Below the pieces are notes generated by a model. That model made no database searches and had not been told where the DNA came from. It saw nothing but the letters and a program-made list of their open reading frames with translations. This document shows, piece after piece, positions 8,506 to 17,370 of a stretch of DNA of 64,000 nt (position 1 is the stretch's first letter; each line of letters starts with the position of its first letter). This DNA comes from Caballeronia calidae (GTDB taxonomy: Bacteria > Pseudomonadota > Gammaproteobacteria > Burkholderiales > Burkholderiaceae), in the NCBI RefSeq assembly GCF_900044055.2, contig NZ_FCOX02000004.1, positions 62,001 to 126,000 on the forward strand, in the 5' to 3' direction. The position numbers and the translations under genes were made by a program.

Positions 8506-9258
8506 TCAGTTCCTGAAGATCTCTTCGAGATCGTCCTGCTCCTCGGCGGAATCCAGCTTCATGTTCTTTTGAATGTGATCCAGATGCTCGAGCATCAGAC
8601 GCTCGGCCTGTTGATGATTGCGCTCGGCGATGGCGTCGATGATTCGCGAATGTTCGTCGGTGCGGCAGCAGGTCGCCGTGGGCGCGTCGTAGAGAAAGAT
8701 CATGAGACAGGTCAGCACCGAGAGTTCCCGCATGCTGCGGGCGAGCGCCGAATTGCCCGCTAGTTCCGCGGCCAGCGAATGAAACTCGCCTGACAGCCTG
8801 ATCACGGCCCGCTTGTCCTCGCGCCGGCGGGCATCGATTTCGAGCTTCTGATGCTGGCGCAGCCGTGCCAGCTTTTCTTCCGTCAGGGTCTCCACGAGCC
8901 GGCGCATGACCGCGGGCTCGATCAGCCTGCGCGCTTCGAAAACATCGAGCGCCTGCTGAATCGACGGCTTCGCGACGTACGCGCCTTTCTGAGGAATCAG
9001 TTCAACGATCTGCTCGTGCGCGAGCCGTGCGAGCACTTCGCGGATACGCCCGCGGCTCGCGCCGAAAATCTCGGCGAGCCGCTCTTCCGCGAGTTTCGTG
9101 CCGGGGTGGAGGCGGTGTTCGAGGATCGCCGTGTAAATCCGTTCGTAGATCTCTTCCTGGCCGAGTTCGCGCGGCGCGCTGACGGGCGCGACGGCCTTGC
9201 GTTTGCGGCCGGTGGTCGTTTTGGGCTGGATCGAAGCGAATTCGTCGATTGCGGGCAC
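8506..9258 (-). CDS. GntR family regulator, FCD subfamily
   Basis: 250 aa. A basic, disordered N-terminus (residues 1-32, with GRKRK) precedes the winged helix (about 35-98, LAEIFGASRGRIREVLARL). The FCD domain (about 105-235) has the EFHSLAAE and DEHSRIIDAI segments. The C-terminus is acidic (EEQDDLEE). It is divergent from the second dihydropyrimidinase gene. The 173-bp intergenic region holds several TGTTGAC half-sites in inverted and direct arrangement, which are candidate operators for this protein. Confidence 0.85.
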   Translation of the reverse strand: MPAIDEFASIQPKTTTGRKRKAVAPVSAPRELGQEEIYERIYTAILEHRLHPGTKLAEERLAEIFGASRGRIREVLARLAHEQIVELIPQKGAYVAKPSIQQALDVFEARRLIEPAVMRRLVETLTEEKLARLRQHQKLEIDARRREDKRAVIRLSGEFHSLAAELAGNSALARSMRELSVLTCLMIFLYDAPTATCCRTDEHSRIIDAIAERNHQQAERLMLEHLDHIQKNMKLDSAEEQDDLEEIFRN

Positions 9259-9312
9259 TGCGATGGCCTCGTTTTTAAAGTGATATCCGCAGGATAGCGG
9301 CGCGCGCCCGGA

Positions 9313-9373
9313 TTGTCGACATCAATGTAAACACCGATTATGTCACCACGTATGTTGACTATGATGTTGACAA
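9313..9373. promoter_or_regulatory. cluster of TGTTGAC half-sites, candidate GntR operator
   Basis: TTGTCGACATCA (9313-9324) and TGATGTTGACAA (9362-9373) form a 12-bp inverted repeat with one mismatch. A further TATGTTGAC lies between them at 9351-9359, 12 bp before the ATGTTGAC of the right arm. The cluster is centred between the divergent GntR gene and the dihydropyrimidinase start at 9432. Binding by that GntR protein is inference. Confidence 0.45.
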
Positions 9374-9431
9374 GTAAATCGACAGATTGCGCAGTGCTTC
9401 CCGATCGGCTCTCTTCAGAGGAAACCTTCAG

Positions 9432-10856
9432 GTGACAGCTCCGGAACTGGACTTGGTCGTCCGCCGCGCCCGCGTCGCGACGGCAAGCGATACCTTCGAC
9501 GCCGACATCGGCATTGCGGGTGGACGAATCGTGCAACTGGGCATGAATCTGCCGAAGGGCGCGCGCGAGATCGATGCGGCAGGGCGCGTCGTCACGCCCG
9601 GCGGCGTCGATGCGCATTGCCACTTCGATCAGCCGATGGCGCCGCCGCTGCGTATGGCTGACGACTTCGACACGGGCACGCGCGCGGCTGCATGCGGCGG
9701 GACGACCACGGTCATTCCTTTCGCGGCGCAGATGAAGGGGCAGTCGCTGAAGGCGGCGGTCGCCGACTACCATCACCGCGCCGAAGGCCGCGCACATGTC
9801 GACTACGCGTTCCATCTGATCGTCAGCGATCCGACGCCCGACGTGCTGAAGGAGGAGTTGCCCGCGCTCATCCGCGATGGCTACACGTCCTTCAAGATCT
9901 ACATGACCTATGACGACCTGAAGCTCGACGATGGCCAGATCCTGGATGTGCTCGCGGTGGCTCGCGAGCACGGCGCGATGGCCATGGTGCATGCCGAGAA
10001 CGCCGACTGCATCGAGTGGCTGACGAAGCGCCTCGAGGCCGCCGGCCGCACCGCGCCGCGCTTTCATGCGCACTCGCGTCCGATGCTCGTGGAGCGCGAG
10101 GCCACGCATCGCGCCATAGCGCTGGCCGAGCTGGTCGATGTGCCCGTGCTGATCGTGCACGTCTCGGGCCGCGAAGCCGTCGAACAGATTCGCTGGGCGC
10201 GCGCGCACGGTCTCAAGGTCTATGCGGAGACGTGCCCGCAATACCTCTTTCTGACAGCCGCCGATCTCGGCATCGACGACAACTACCAGGGCGCGAAATG
10301 CGTGTGCAGCCCGCCGCCGCGCGACAAGGCGAACCAGGAAATCATCTGGGACGGGCTGAACGACGGGCTCTTCACGCTGTTCAGCTCGGACCACGCGCCG
10401 TTTCGCTACGACGCGCCCGAGGGCAAGAAGCCCGATGGAGAGGAAGTGTCATTCCGGCATATCCCGAACGGCATACCCGGCGTGGAGACGCGCATGCCGC
10501 TGCTCTATTCCGAAGGCGTGCTGGCAGGCCGGATGACGCTCAACCGCTTCGTCGAACTGACCGCCACGAATCCCGCGAAGGCGTATGGACTGCATCCACG
10601 CAAGGGCAGCATCGCGATAGGCAGCGACGCCGATCTGGTCATCTGGAACGAGCGCGAGTTCGTGCTGCGCAATGCCGATCTTCACCATGCCGTCGATTAC
10701 ACGCCGTACGAAGGCCAGACCCTGAAGGCGTGGCCTGCGCTGACGCTCGTGGGAGGCGCGGTCGTATGGGACGGACAGTTCCAGCCGCGCGCGGGCCGCG
10801 GCCGGTTTCTCCGCTGCGGCAAGCCCACGCTCGCGCCCGACGGAGGGCGCATCTGA
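9432..10856 (+). CDS. dihydropyrimidinase / D-hydantoinase (second copy)
   Basis: 474 aa from a GTG start chosen because AGAGGAA lies 8 bases upstream; the frame is open further upstream but runs into the operator cluster. It has the same amidohydrolase signature as the copy at 5551: DAHCHFDQP, TSFKIYMTYDDLK with the carboxylated lysine, MVHAENADC, LIVHVSG and SSDHAPF. The two proteins are near-identical through the active site and diverge mostly at the N-terminus and in surface loops. It is followed by an NCS1 permease gene, which suggests uptake and ring opening of a hydantoin, dihydropyrimidine or related ureide. Confidence 0.88.
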   Translation: MTAPELDLVVRRARVATASDTFDADIGIAGGRIVQLGMNLPKGAREIDAAGRVVTPGGVDAHCHFDQPMAPPLRMADDFDTGTRAAACGGTTTVIPFAAQMKGQSLKAAVADYHHRAEGRAHVDYAFHLIVSDPTPDVLKEELPALIRDGYTSFKIYMTYDDLKLDDGQILDVLAVAREHGAMAMVHAENADCIEWLTKRLEAAGRTAPRFHAHSRPMLVEREATHRAIALAELVDVPVLIVHVSGREAVEQIRWARAHGLKVYAETCPQYLFLTAADLGIDDNYQGAKCVCSPPPRDKANQEIIWDGLNDGLFTLFSSDHAPFRYDAPEGKKPDGEEVSFRHIPNGIPGVETRMPLLYSEGVLAGRMTLNRFVELTATNPAKAYGLHPRKGSIAIGSDADLVIWNEREFVLRNADLHHAVDYTPYEGQTLKAWPALTLVGGAVVWDGQFQPRAGRGRFLRCGKPTLAPDGGRI

Positions 10857-10943
10857 TCATCGTTGTGGTGTTCCCATACAAGCAGTGCCGGTCGTTTCGC
10901 TGATCGAACAGCGCACGCCGGTTCATGGAGAGGAGGCGTCATC

Positions 10944-12404
10944 GTGGAAAGACAGCACCAGCATCTTGCCGAACTGGACCCGACGGGGCGGCTGTATAAC
11001 GAAGACCTGGCACCCGCCATCGAGCGCAAATGGACTTCGTACAGCTTCTTCGCCGTGTGGATGTCGGCCATCCATAACATCGGCACCTACACGTTCGTCG
11101 CCGGGCTGTTCGTGCTCGGGCTGACGGGATGGCAAGTGCTCGCGGCCATTCTGATCGGCACCGCGATTCTGTTCTTCGGCATGAACTGGGCCGGACGCAT
11201 GGGACAGCAGACGGGCATTCCGTTTCCCGTGATGGCCCGCATCAGCTTCGGCATCTGGGGCGCCAATGTGCCGGCGCTGATTCGCGCCGTCATCGCGATC
11301 TGCTGGTACGGCATTCAGACCTATCTGGCATCCACGGCGGTGGTCGTGCTACTGCTGCGCATGAATCCGGGATTGCAGCACTGGCAGGATCAGAGCCTGC
11401 TCGGGCTGTCCTATCTCGGCTGGGCCTGTTTCGTGTTCCTGTGGGTCATGCAGCTGATCGTCATCACGCGCGGCATGGAGGCGGTGCGCAAGTTCCAGGA
11501 CTGGGCCGGCCCGATCGTCTGGATCGTGATGCTCGTGATGGCGCTCTGGCTCTTCGCGATGGCTGACTGGCATATCCCGATGAGCCTGTCCGTGCACCCG
11601 TTGTCGGGCAGCGACGCGCTTCAGGGCGTGCTGACGGGCGCGTTCCTGCTGGTTTCGACCTACGCGACCATGCTGCTCAACTACTGCGATTTCACGCGCT
11701 TCGCCAAGTCGGAGCGCGCGGTGATCGTCGGCAATTTCTGGGGCATTCCGATCAATTTCGCGGCCTTCGCGGCGATCAGCATCACGATGACGATCGGCAC
11801 CGTGGTCGTGTTCGGCAAGGCGATCACCGATCCGGCGCTGATTCTCGCGAAAGTGCCGAACACGTTCGTGCTGGTGGTCGGCGCGATCATGTTCATCGTC
11901 GCGACGATCGGCGTGAACGTGGTGCTGAATTTCGTCTCGCCGGCATATGACCTGGCGAACGTCTGGCCGAAGCGGATCACGTTCCGGCGTGGCGGCATCA
12001 TCAGCGCGGTGCTCGCGCTCGTGGTCATGCCGTGGAACCTGTATTCGAATCCCGTCGTCGTGAATTACTTCCTTGGCGGACTCGGCGCGTTTCTCGGCCC
12101 GCTCTTCGGAATCATGGCCGCCGACTATTTCCTGATCCGGCGCGGCGTGGTCAACATCAACGACCTGTATCGCTCGGACGAACGCGGTGACTACTTCTAT
12201 CGCAATGGATTCAACACGCGCGCGCTCGCCGTGTTCGTGCCGACGGCGGCCGTAACCGTAGTGATCGCGCTGGTCCCGGCGCTCTCCGCGATCGCGGCGT
12301 TCGCGTGGCCGATCGGCTTCGTCGCGGGCGGCCTCGTTTATTTCATGGCGATGAGCGGCGCGGCGAGACGCGGCATTGCCGACCCGGAAAGCGCGGCGAA
12401 CTAG
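10944..12404 (+). CDS. NCS1 family nucleobase/hydantoin permease
   Basis: 486 aa from a GTG preceded by GGAGAGGAGG at a 7-base spacing. About twelve hydrophobic helices. NCS1 hallmarks are NEDLAPAIERKWTSYSFFAVW at the N-terminus, FGIWGANVPAL, WYGIQTY in helix 3, LLNYCDFTRF, and NVVLNFVSPAYDLAN. The family imports uracil, allantoin, cytosine or hydantoins with sodium or protons. It lies 87 bp downstream of the second dihydropyrimidinase and is probably co-transcribed with it, so a hydantoin or dihydropyrimidine is the likeliest cargo. The specificity is not readable from sequence alone. Confidence 0.85.
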   Translation: MERQHQHLAELDPTGRLYNEDLAPAIERKWTSYSFFAVWMSAIHNIGTYTFVAGLFVLGLTGWQVLAAILIGTAILFFGMNWAGRMGQQTGIPFPVMARISFGIWGANVPALIRAVIAICWYGIQTYLASTAVVVLLLRMNPGLQHWQDQSLLGLSYLGWACFVFLWVMQLIVITRGMEAVRKFQDWAGPIVWIVMLVMALWLFAMADWHIPMSLSVHPLSGSDALQGVLTGAFLLVSTYATMLLNYCDFTRFAKSERAVIVGNFWGIPINFAAFAAISITMTIGTVVVFGKAITDPALILAKVPNTFVLVVGAIMFIVATIGVNVVLNFVSPAYDLANVWPKRITFRRGGIISAVLALVVMPWNLYSNPVVVNYFLGGLGAFLGPLFGIMAADYFLIRRGVVNINDLYRSDERGDYFYRNGFNTRALAVFVPTAAVTVVIALVPALSAIAAFAWPIGFVAGGLVYFMAMSGAARRGIADPESAAN

Positions 12405-12716
12405 CAGACGCTGACGAACGCCGGCCGGCACGCCGCCAAACAAGTGGCCGTCGCATGGTCGGCATCCGCCGGTGCATCGGCGCGGCAGGCTCCGTCGATC
12501 CACATGGCGGTCGACGGTATATGCCTACGCGCTCCGTCCAGCGAGCCGGAACGCTGGCGCCAGCAGGCGGCGCAAAGCAACACGGGTCCAGTGTTCCTCC
12601 CGGAGCGGGACCGTGAAGCGCCCCCGCGTTGCGACTGCTCGCACTGAAACCCGTGCGAGCGGAAGTCCCCCCGTCTTTGCCACGTCGTCCTAGAATTCAA
12701 ATACGGCGGGGGCAAC
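12405..12716. other. 312-bp intergenic region with one hairpin
   Basis: No gene is supported. A perfect 8-bp stem GCTCGCAC (12637-12644) / GTGCGAGC (12653-12660) with an 8-base loop follows the permease gene. It has a C-rich rather than T-rich tail, so it is at best a weak or Rho-assisted terminator. A TAGAAT box at 12691-12696 may be part of the promoter of the next gene. Confidence 0.4.
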
Positions 12717-13277
12717 ATGAAACAGGGAATGTTACTCGGCCTGCTGAGCGGCACGCTGCTTGTCGGTTGCATGTCTGCCGGGGTCGAGGTGATGCCTGAA
12801 CAGATGGCTACGTTCAGGCGCGGAGCGACGACGCTTCAGGAAGTGACGGCCGCGCTCGGCCCTGCATCGGTGCAGACGACGCTGGACGACGGTTCGATGT
12901 TGCTTGTCTACACGTATGTGACGTCGAGGCCGCACCCGGAAAGCTATCTTCCGTTTATCGGGTCGCTGATCGGTGGAGCAGACACGCGCTCCTCGGCAAC
13001 CGTGTTCCTGTTCGACACCCGCGGCGTCCTCAAGAGCGCGAATACCACGACTTCGAATGTCGGAACGGGCCTGAGCGCCGAGCGGCACATGCCACCGCCA
13101 GTCGCTCAGTCGCCCGCCATGGTGAGAACCACTCAGCCGCAAGCTGTGCCGGTTGTCGAGCCGCCCGTCGTGATCAAGCGCATCTCGCCAGCCCCTCCGG
13201 AGAGCCTCGACGAGCCGCTTCCGGACCAGGAGGGCCAGCCGGAACCGGACGGCGGCGTTGAACGACCGCAAGAATAA
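12717..13277 (+). CDS. lipoprotein with SmpA/OmlA (BamE)-like domain
   Basis: 186 aa. A short basic N-terminus and hydrophobic helix end in the lipobox LVGC (C18), so the mature protein is probably acylated. Residues about 27-105 (EQMATFRRGATTLQEVTAALGPAS, YTYVTSRP, ATVFLFDTRGVL) follow the BamE/SmpA pattern of a small alpha-beta domain. The C-terminal third is proline- and glutamate-rich and looks disordered. Such proteins are attached to the outer membrane. It is too long to be BamE itself and stands alone. A stand-alone gene; function unknown. Confidence 0.75.
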   Translation: MKQGMLLGLLSGTLLVGCMSAGVEVMPEQMATFRRGATTLQEVTAALGPASVQTTLDDGSMLLVYTYVTSRPHPESYLPFIGSLIGGADTRSSATVFLFDTRGVLKSANTTTSNVGTGLSAERHMPPPVAQSPAMVRTTQPQAVPVVEPPVVIKRISPAPPESLDEPLPDQEGQPEPDGGVERPQE

Positions 13278-13523
13278 AAAAAGAGGCCCTCGCTCGACGA
13301 TATTGCCAGGGTTGCAACGCGCTGACGACGCCCGCCGCCGCGCCTTCTTCACAGATCGACAGATGAAGCATCGATCCGGCAGACAGTTCGCGTGCATGCT
13401 ACTCAGCGACGTGCTCCTCGAATGTGCGGAGGCGGCGCATCGGTTGGAGGCCGTGGGCGAAGCTTCGCAAGGCACAACTCATACATTTCGTCATGCAGAT
13501 TGAATAAAGCCGCTGCGGATGGC

Positions 13524-14213
13524 TTACTTCGACACATACGGATGTTTACGGTCTGCCGTCGCGACGTTGCATCGACGTTCCGTCCACGACGACTCGCGCC
13601 AGCGCTCATGCAGTGTTGCAATATCGGAAGCGCACAGCAGTTTCATCGACTTGCCGATCTCTTCGAGCGGCCAGTCCCACCAGTTCATCTCGAGCAGCAT
13701 TTCAATGTCCGGGTCCGAAAACCGCTTTCTAATCGGCTTCGCCGGGTTGCCGCCGACGATCGTGTAGGGCTCGACATGCCTCGTCACGAGCGCGCGACTC
13801 CCGATCACTGCGCCATGACCAATGCGCACACCTGGCATGATCATCGCCTCGGAACCGATCCAGACGTCGCTTCCGACAATCGTGTCGCCAGCGCGTTCGA
13901 ACGCATCGAGGGCGTCGGCAAACGCCGGTTCCTCCTGCATGTAGAAGAACGGAAACGTGCTGGCCCAATCGTTCCGGTGCCCTTGATTGCCCGCCATCAT
14001 GAACGTCGCGCCGCTTCCGATCGAGCAGAAGCTCCCGATGAACAGCCGGTCGGCGCCGGTGTACTCCCACCCGAGGTAACGTGCACAGTCATCGAACGAA
14101 TGTCCGTGATAGTAACCAGCGTAGTAGCTGTAACGCCCCACGATGATGTTGGGATTGGTCACCTGTTCTGAAAGCGGCTTGCTATTGAAAGGGCTGTCGA
14201 AGTAGTTCTTCAT
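13524..14213 (-). CDS. catB: type B chloramphenicol O-acetyltransferase (xenobiotic acetyltransferase)
   Basis: 229 aa, left-handed beta-helix hexapeptide acetyltransferase. It follows the CatB pattern closely: [47 protein letters not shown] with the catalytic H79, [24 protein letters not shown] and VGGNPAKPI. CatB enzymes transfer acetyl from acetyl-CoA to chloramphenicol. The C-terminus is about 15-20 residues longer than usual. The ATG at 14213 is chosen because MKNYFDSPF is the usual start of the family. It stands alone between AT-richer flanks, with no integron attC site or transposase seen beside it. Confidence 0.88.
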   Translation of the reverse strand: MKNYFDSPFNSKPLSEQVTNPNIIVGRYSYYAGYYHGHSFDDCARYLGWEYTGADRLFIGSFCSIGSGATFMMAGNQGHRNDWASTFPFFYMQEEPAFADALDAFERAGDTIVGSDVWIGSEAMIMPGVRIGHGAVIGSRALVTRHVEPYTIVGGNPAKPIRKRFSDPDIEMLLEMNWWDWPLEEIGKSMKLLCASDIATLHERWRESSWTERRCNVATADRKHPYVSK

Positions 14214-14552
14214 GGCGTACCACGCTGGAGTGTGTCTCACGCTTATCTTTCGGGCGCACGGATTGTGCGGAGATCGGGGTTACCCAATCCACTTTATGCG
14301 GATTGAATGAGATGAACGTGAGGACTGCTCGCCCAGGAAATAGGTCCAAACCCGGTTTCTTCCTGACCACGCGCGCGACGACTGCAGCGTACGGTTGTCG
14401 CCTTGCGTATTAGTGAAAACTTATAGGTCGGTGATAAATACTAAATAGCGTAAATATTCTGCGGACCTTATATTTTTTCTCTCACGACGTCGTCAGGCGA
14501 GCCCCCGGCCCGCGGCGACATACACGCATTCAACGAATCTGGGAGACAGGCA
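14214..14552. promoter_or_regulatory. AT-rich divergent promoter region between catB and the HAD-like gene
   Basis: 339 bp with no supported gene. The part from about 14400 to 14480 is markedly AT-rich compared with the surroundings (runs such as GATAAATACTAAATA and TATATTTTTT). This fits a promoter for the downstream HAD-like/NADH dehydrogenase pair. A single well-spaced -35/-10 pair could not be fixed by eye. Confidence 0.4.
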
Positions 14553-14978
14553 ATGGCAATCGACGCGATCGTAGCGAACATGGACACGGTCTGGACCCGC
14601 GCTGGCGACGACAGGAAACGGGCGGCGATCAATGAACAGAGCGCCGCGCTCAAGCGCTTCCTCGAGAGCGTGCGGGACGACGGCTATCCGCTGCTGCTGA
14701 TGAGCGAACTCAATGCCGCGACCCTGAACGACGCGATCAGCGAGACCCTCGGCGAAGACGGCATCACGTACTTCTCGTCCATCCTGTCATCGAGCGAATG
14801 CGGATCGCGCTACGAGGTGGCCCTTCATACGCTCGCAGCGCCCGCGCATCGCGTCGTCGCGGTGGGCGCGGACGAACGCGGACGAGAAGAGGCGCGCAGC
14901 TCGGGCATCACGCACTGCGTGGCCTTGAGCGATGCGTTGCGCCGTGGGTCCGCGCAGTTCGTTTCGTCTGATCGATGA
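14553..14978 (+). CDS. small degenerate HAD-like protein
   Basis: 141 aa. The layout recalls a cut-down HAD phosphatase: IDAIVANMDTVW in place of motif I (normally DxDGT), PLLLMSELN in place of the motif II strand with Ser/Thr, and VVAVGADERGREEARSSGI resembling the motif IV region VGDxxxDxxAAxxAG. The nucleophile aspartate is replaced by asparagine (N9) and the motif III lysine is not obvious, so phosphatase activity is doubtful. GGGAGA precedes the ATG. The gene overlaps the frame of the downstream NADH dehydrogenase region, suggesting co-translation. The HAD assignment is inference from pattern only. Confidence 0.5.
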   Translation: MAIDAIVANMDTVWTRAGDDRKRAAINEQSAALKRFLESVRDDGYPLLLMSELNAATLNDAISETLGEDGITYFSSILSSSECGSRYEVALHTLAAPAHRVVAVGADERGREEARSSGITHCVALSDALRRGSAQFVSSDR

Positions 14979-14998
14979 AGCCGTTCCGGAAAGACATG

Positions 14999-16333
14999 AT
15001 GTCAAATACTCACGCGCAACATCGCATCGTCATCGTGGGCGGCGGCGCGGCCGGGCTGGAGCTCGCGACGCGTCTCGGCAATGGCGTCGGCAAGAAGCGC
15101 CGGGCTGAAGTGATCCTCATCGATCGCTTCCCGACCCACTTCTGGAAACCGCTCCTGCACGAAGTCGCTTCGGGTCAGATCGATGCGTCGAGCCATCAGA
15201 TCGACTTCGCCTCGCACGCGAAGTGGAACCACTTCCGCTTCGAGCAGGGCGCGCTGTCGAGTATCGATCGCGCTCGCCGTGAGATCGTCATCGACGAGAC
15301 GATCGATGTGGACGGCCAGGCGCTGCTGCCGCGCAGAACGCTTTCCTTCGATACGCTCGTGCTCGCGCTCGGCAGCGTCACGAACTTTTTTTCGATTCCG
15401 GGCGCGGAGCAGCATGCGCTGACGCTGGAGACGGTGGAGCAGGCAGAGACGTTCAGGCGACGTCTGCTGTCGAGCCTGCTGCGCTCGGGCCACGCGCAAC
15501 AGGCGACACCCGGCGCCGCCAGGACGCCCGTCTCGGTGACGGTGATCGGCGGCGGCGCGACCGGCGTCGAGCTGGCCGCCGCGCTGCGCGTCTCGGCCGA
15601 GATGGTGCGCGACTATCATCTCGCCTCGCTCGATCCGGCCAGCGATATCCGCATCCGCTTGCTCGAAGGTGCGCCGCGCGTGCTGCCTGCGCTGCCTGAA
15701 CGCATCTCGACGCGCGCCCGGGAAATGCTCACCGGCCTTGGCGTCGACGTGCGCCTCGGCTGCCGTGTGGGTTCGGTCGGCGCTGACGCGGTCTCGACCG
15801 CGGATGGCGAAACGCTCGCGAGCGACATCACCATCTGGGCCGCTGGCGTGGAAGGGCCGGCCGTGCTGCGCAGGTTCGAAGGGCTGCCGTTGAACCGGCT
15901 CGGACAGGTGATCGTCGACGGCACGCTGCAAGTCGAACCCGGCTCGGGCATCTACGCAATGGGCGACTGCGCCGCGTGCGCCGCATCGAAGGAGGGCAAC
16001 GCGCTGGTGCCGCCGCGCGCGCAGGCGGCTTACCAGCAGGCCGTCTATCTCGCCGATGCGCTTGTGCGGCGGATCGGCGGTCGGGCGGTACCGCTCTTTG
16101 CGTACCGCGATCAGGGAACGCTGATCTCCTTCGGCCGTGCGGGTGCGGCGGGCGCCGTGATGAGCGAAGTGCTGCGCCGGCCACTGTTCATCGACGGATG
16201 GTTCGCGGTGTCGTGCTACAGGTATCTCTACCGCCGGCACATCATGGGCCTCACCGGTATCAAGCGAGCGGTGATGTATGCCGCGAGCCAGTGGCTGCGT
16301 GAACGGGTGCGGCCCACGGTGAAATTGAACTGA
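14999..16333 (+). CDS. ndh: type II NADH:quinone oxidoreductase (NDH-2)
   Basis: 444 aa, non-proton-pumping flavoprotein that passes electrons from NADH to quinone at the inner face of the membrane. The FAD loop VGGGAAG (13-19), a second dinucleotide loop VIGGGATGVELA and the C-terminal FAD motif YAMGDCAA are clear. The C-terminal amphipathic stretch (FIDGWFAVSCYRYLYRRH to KRAVMYAASQWL) would anchor it to the membrane. Start choice: GGAAAG precedes the double ATG at 14996/14999; an in-frame ATG at 14975 overlaps the stop of the HAD-like gene. It is co-directional with, and probably coupled to, that gene. Confidence 0.88.
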   Translation: MSNTHAQHRIVIVGGGAAGLELATRLGNGVGKKRRAEVILIDRFPTHFWKPLLHEVASGQIDASSHQIDFASHAKWNHFRFEQGALSSIDRARREIVIDETIDVDGQALLPRRTLSFDTLVLALGSVTNFFSIPGAEQHALTLETVEQAETFRRRLLSSLLRSGHAQQATPGAARTPVSVTVIGGGATGVELAAALRVSAEMVRDYHLASLDPASDIRIRLLEGAPRVLPALPERISTRAREMLTGLGVDVRLGCRVGSVGADAVSTADGETLASDITIWAAGVEGPAVLRRFEGLPLNRLGQVIVDGTLQVEPGSGIYAMGDCAACAASKEGNALVPPRAQAAYQQAVYLADALVRRIGGRAVPLFAYRDQGTLISFGRAGAAGAVMSEVLRRPLFIDGWFAVSCYRYLYRRHIMGLTGIKRAVMYAASQWLRERVRPTVKLN

Positions 16334-16353
16334 CAGCGACAGCGTATCCCGGT

Positions 16354-17325
16354 TCAGTGAACGACCACCAGCTTGCCGTTCGCTTCGTTGGCCTCCATCA
16401 CGCGATGCGCCTCGCGGATCTCATCGAAGGAAAACACGCGCGATGGCTTCGCATCGAGACGGCCCGCGGCCACGTCCGCCGCGATCGCTTGCAGCGGCAC
16501 GTCCGACAACGGAAAGCCCGGCGTGCCGAATACGAAGCTGCCGAAGAAGGTCAGATACACGCCGCTCGACATTTGCAGCAGCGGATTGAAGTCCGGAATC
16601 GGCGCGAGGCCGCCCAGCCAGCCGGCGAGACATGCGCGGCCGCCACGGCCCAGCATCGCGAGTGAATCGAGGATCGTGCTGTTGCCGACGAGATCGAGCA
16701 CGGCGTCGATCTGCTTCGCTTCCGCGATGCGTTTGCTCAGGTCCGGGCCCTCGATTTCGACGCGTGATGCGCCCATCGCTTCGAGCTTCGCGAAGCGTGC
16801 GGCACTGCGTGTCGTTGCGATCACCGTCGCGCCCGCGTTCACCGCGAGCTTGACGGCCGCCTGCCCGAACGACGACGTCGCACCGCGAATCAACACGGTT
16901 TGCCCTTGTTTGATTTCGAGGTTGCGAAACAGGCACGTCCACGCGGTCGCATAGGTTTCGGGAATCGCGGCGAGTTCGGCCCAGGGCAGCTCAGCCTCGA
17001 TCAGCGCGACATTCGACGCCGGCGCGCGCGTGAACTGCGCATAGCTGCCATTGATGCTGCGCCCGAGCCCGCCCATCAGTGCGGCCACTTTCGCGCCGAC
17101 GGGAAACTCGCCGCCCGGGCACGACTTCACGATGCCCACGCATTCGATCCCGCTCACCTGCGCCGCTTCGGCCCATTCGCCGCGCCGCATGTGCATCTCG
17201 GCGTGATTGATGCCGAACGCCTTGATCTCGATGACGACATGTCCTTCCAGCGGCTCCGGTTCCGGAATCTCGGCATAGACGAGGCTGTCGAGACCGCCGA
17301 ACTTTTCGAGCACGATTGCACGCAT
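16354..17325 (-). CDS. medium-chain zinc-independent oxidoreductase (quinone oxidoreductase-like)
   Basis: 323 aa, medium-chain dehydrogenase/reductase fold. GINHAEMHMRRGEW in the catalytic domain lacks the zinc ligands of alcohol dehydrogenases. The nucleotide-binding domain has GATSSFGQAAVKLA in place of the usual GxxGxxG loop and TTRSAARFAKLEAMGA after it. It is therefore probably an NADPH-dependent quinone or enone reductase. AAAGGAG precedes the ATG. It lies 45 bp downstream of the alpha/beta hydrolase gene and should form one transcript with it, controlled by the divergent CGNR regulator. Confidence 0.82.
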   Translation of the reverse strand: MRAIVLEKFGGLDSLVYAEIPEPEPLEGHVVIEIKAFGINHAEMHMRRGEWAEAAQVSGIECVGIVKSCPGGEFPVGAKVAALMGGLGRSINGSYAQFTRAPASNVALIEAELPWAELAAIPETYATAWTCLFRNLEIKQGQTVLIRGATSSFGQAAVKLAVNAGATVIATTRSAARFAKLEAMGASRVEIEGPDLSKRIAEAKQIDAVLDLVGNSTILDSLAMLGRGGRACLAGWLGGLAPIPDFNPLLQMSSGVYLTFFGSFVFGTPGFPLSDVPLQAIAADVAAGRLDAKPSRVFSFDEIREAHRVMEANEANGKLVVVH

Positions 17326-17370
17326 GATGTTTCTCCTTTGGATGGATGAGCGCGGTGACGTTTGCGCGTT

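Noticed and set aside
13278..14552. Possible integron cassette around catB
   Set aside because: No attC-like hairpin with the core GTTRRRY, no integrase and no second cassette were seen.
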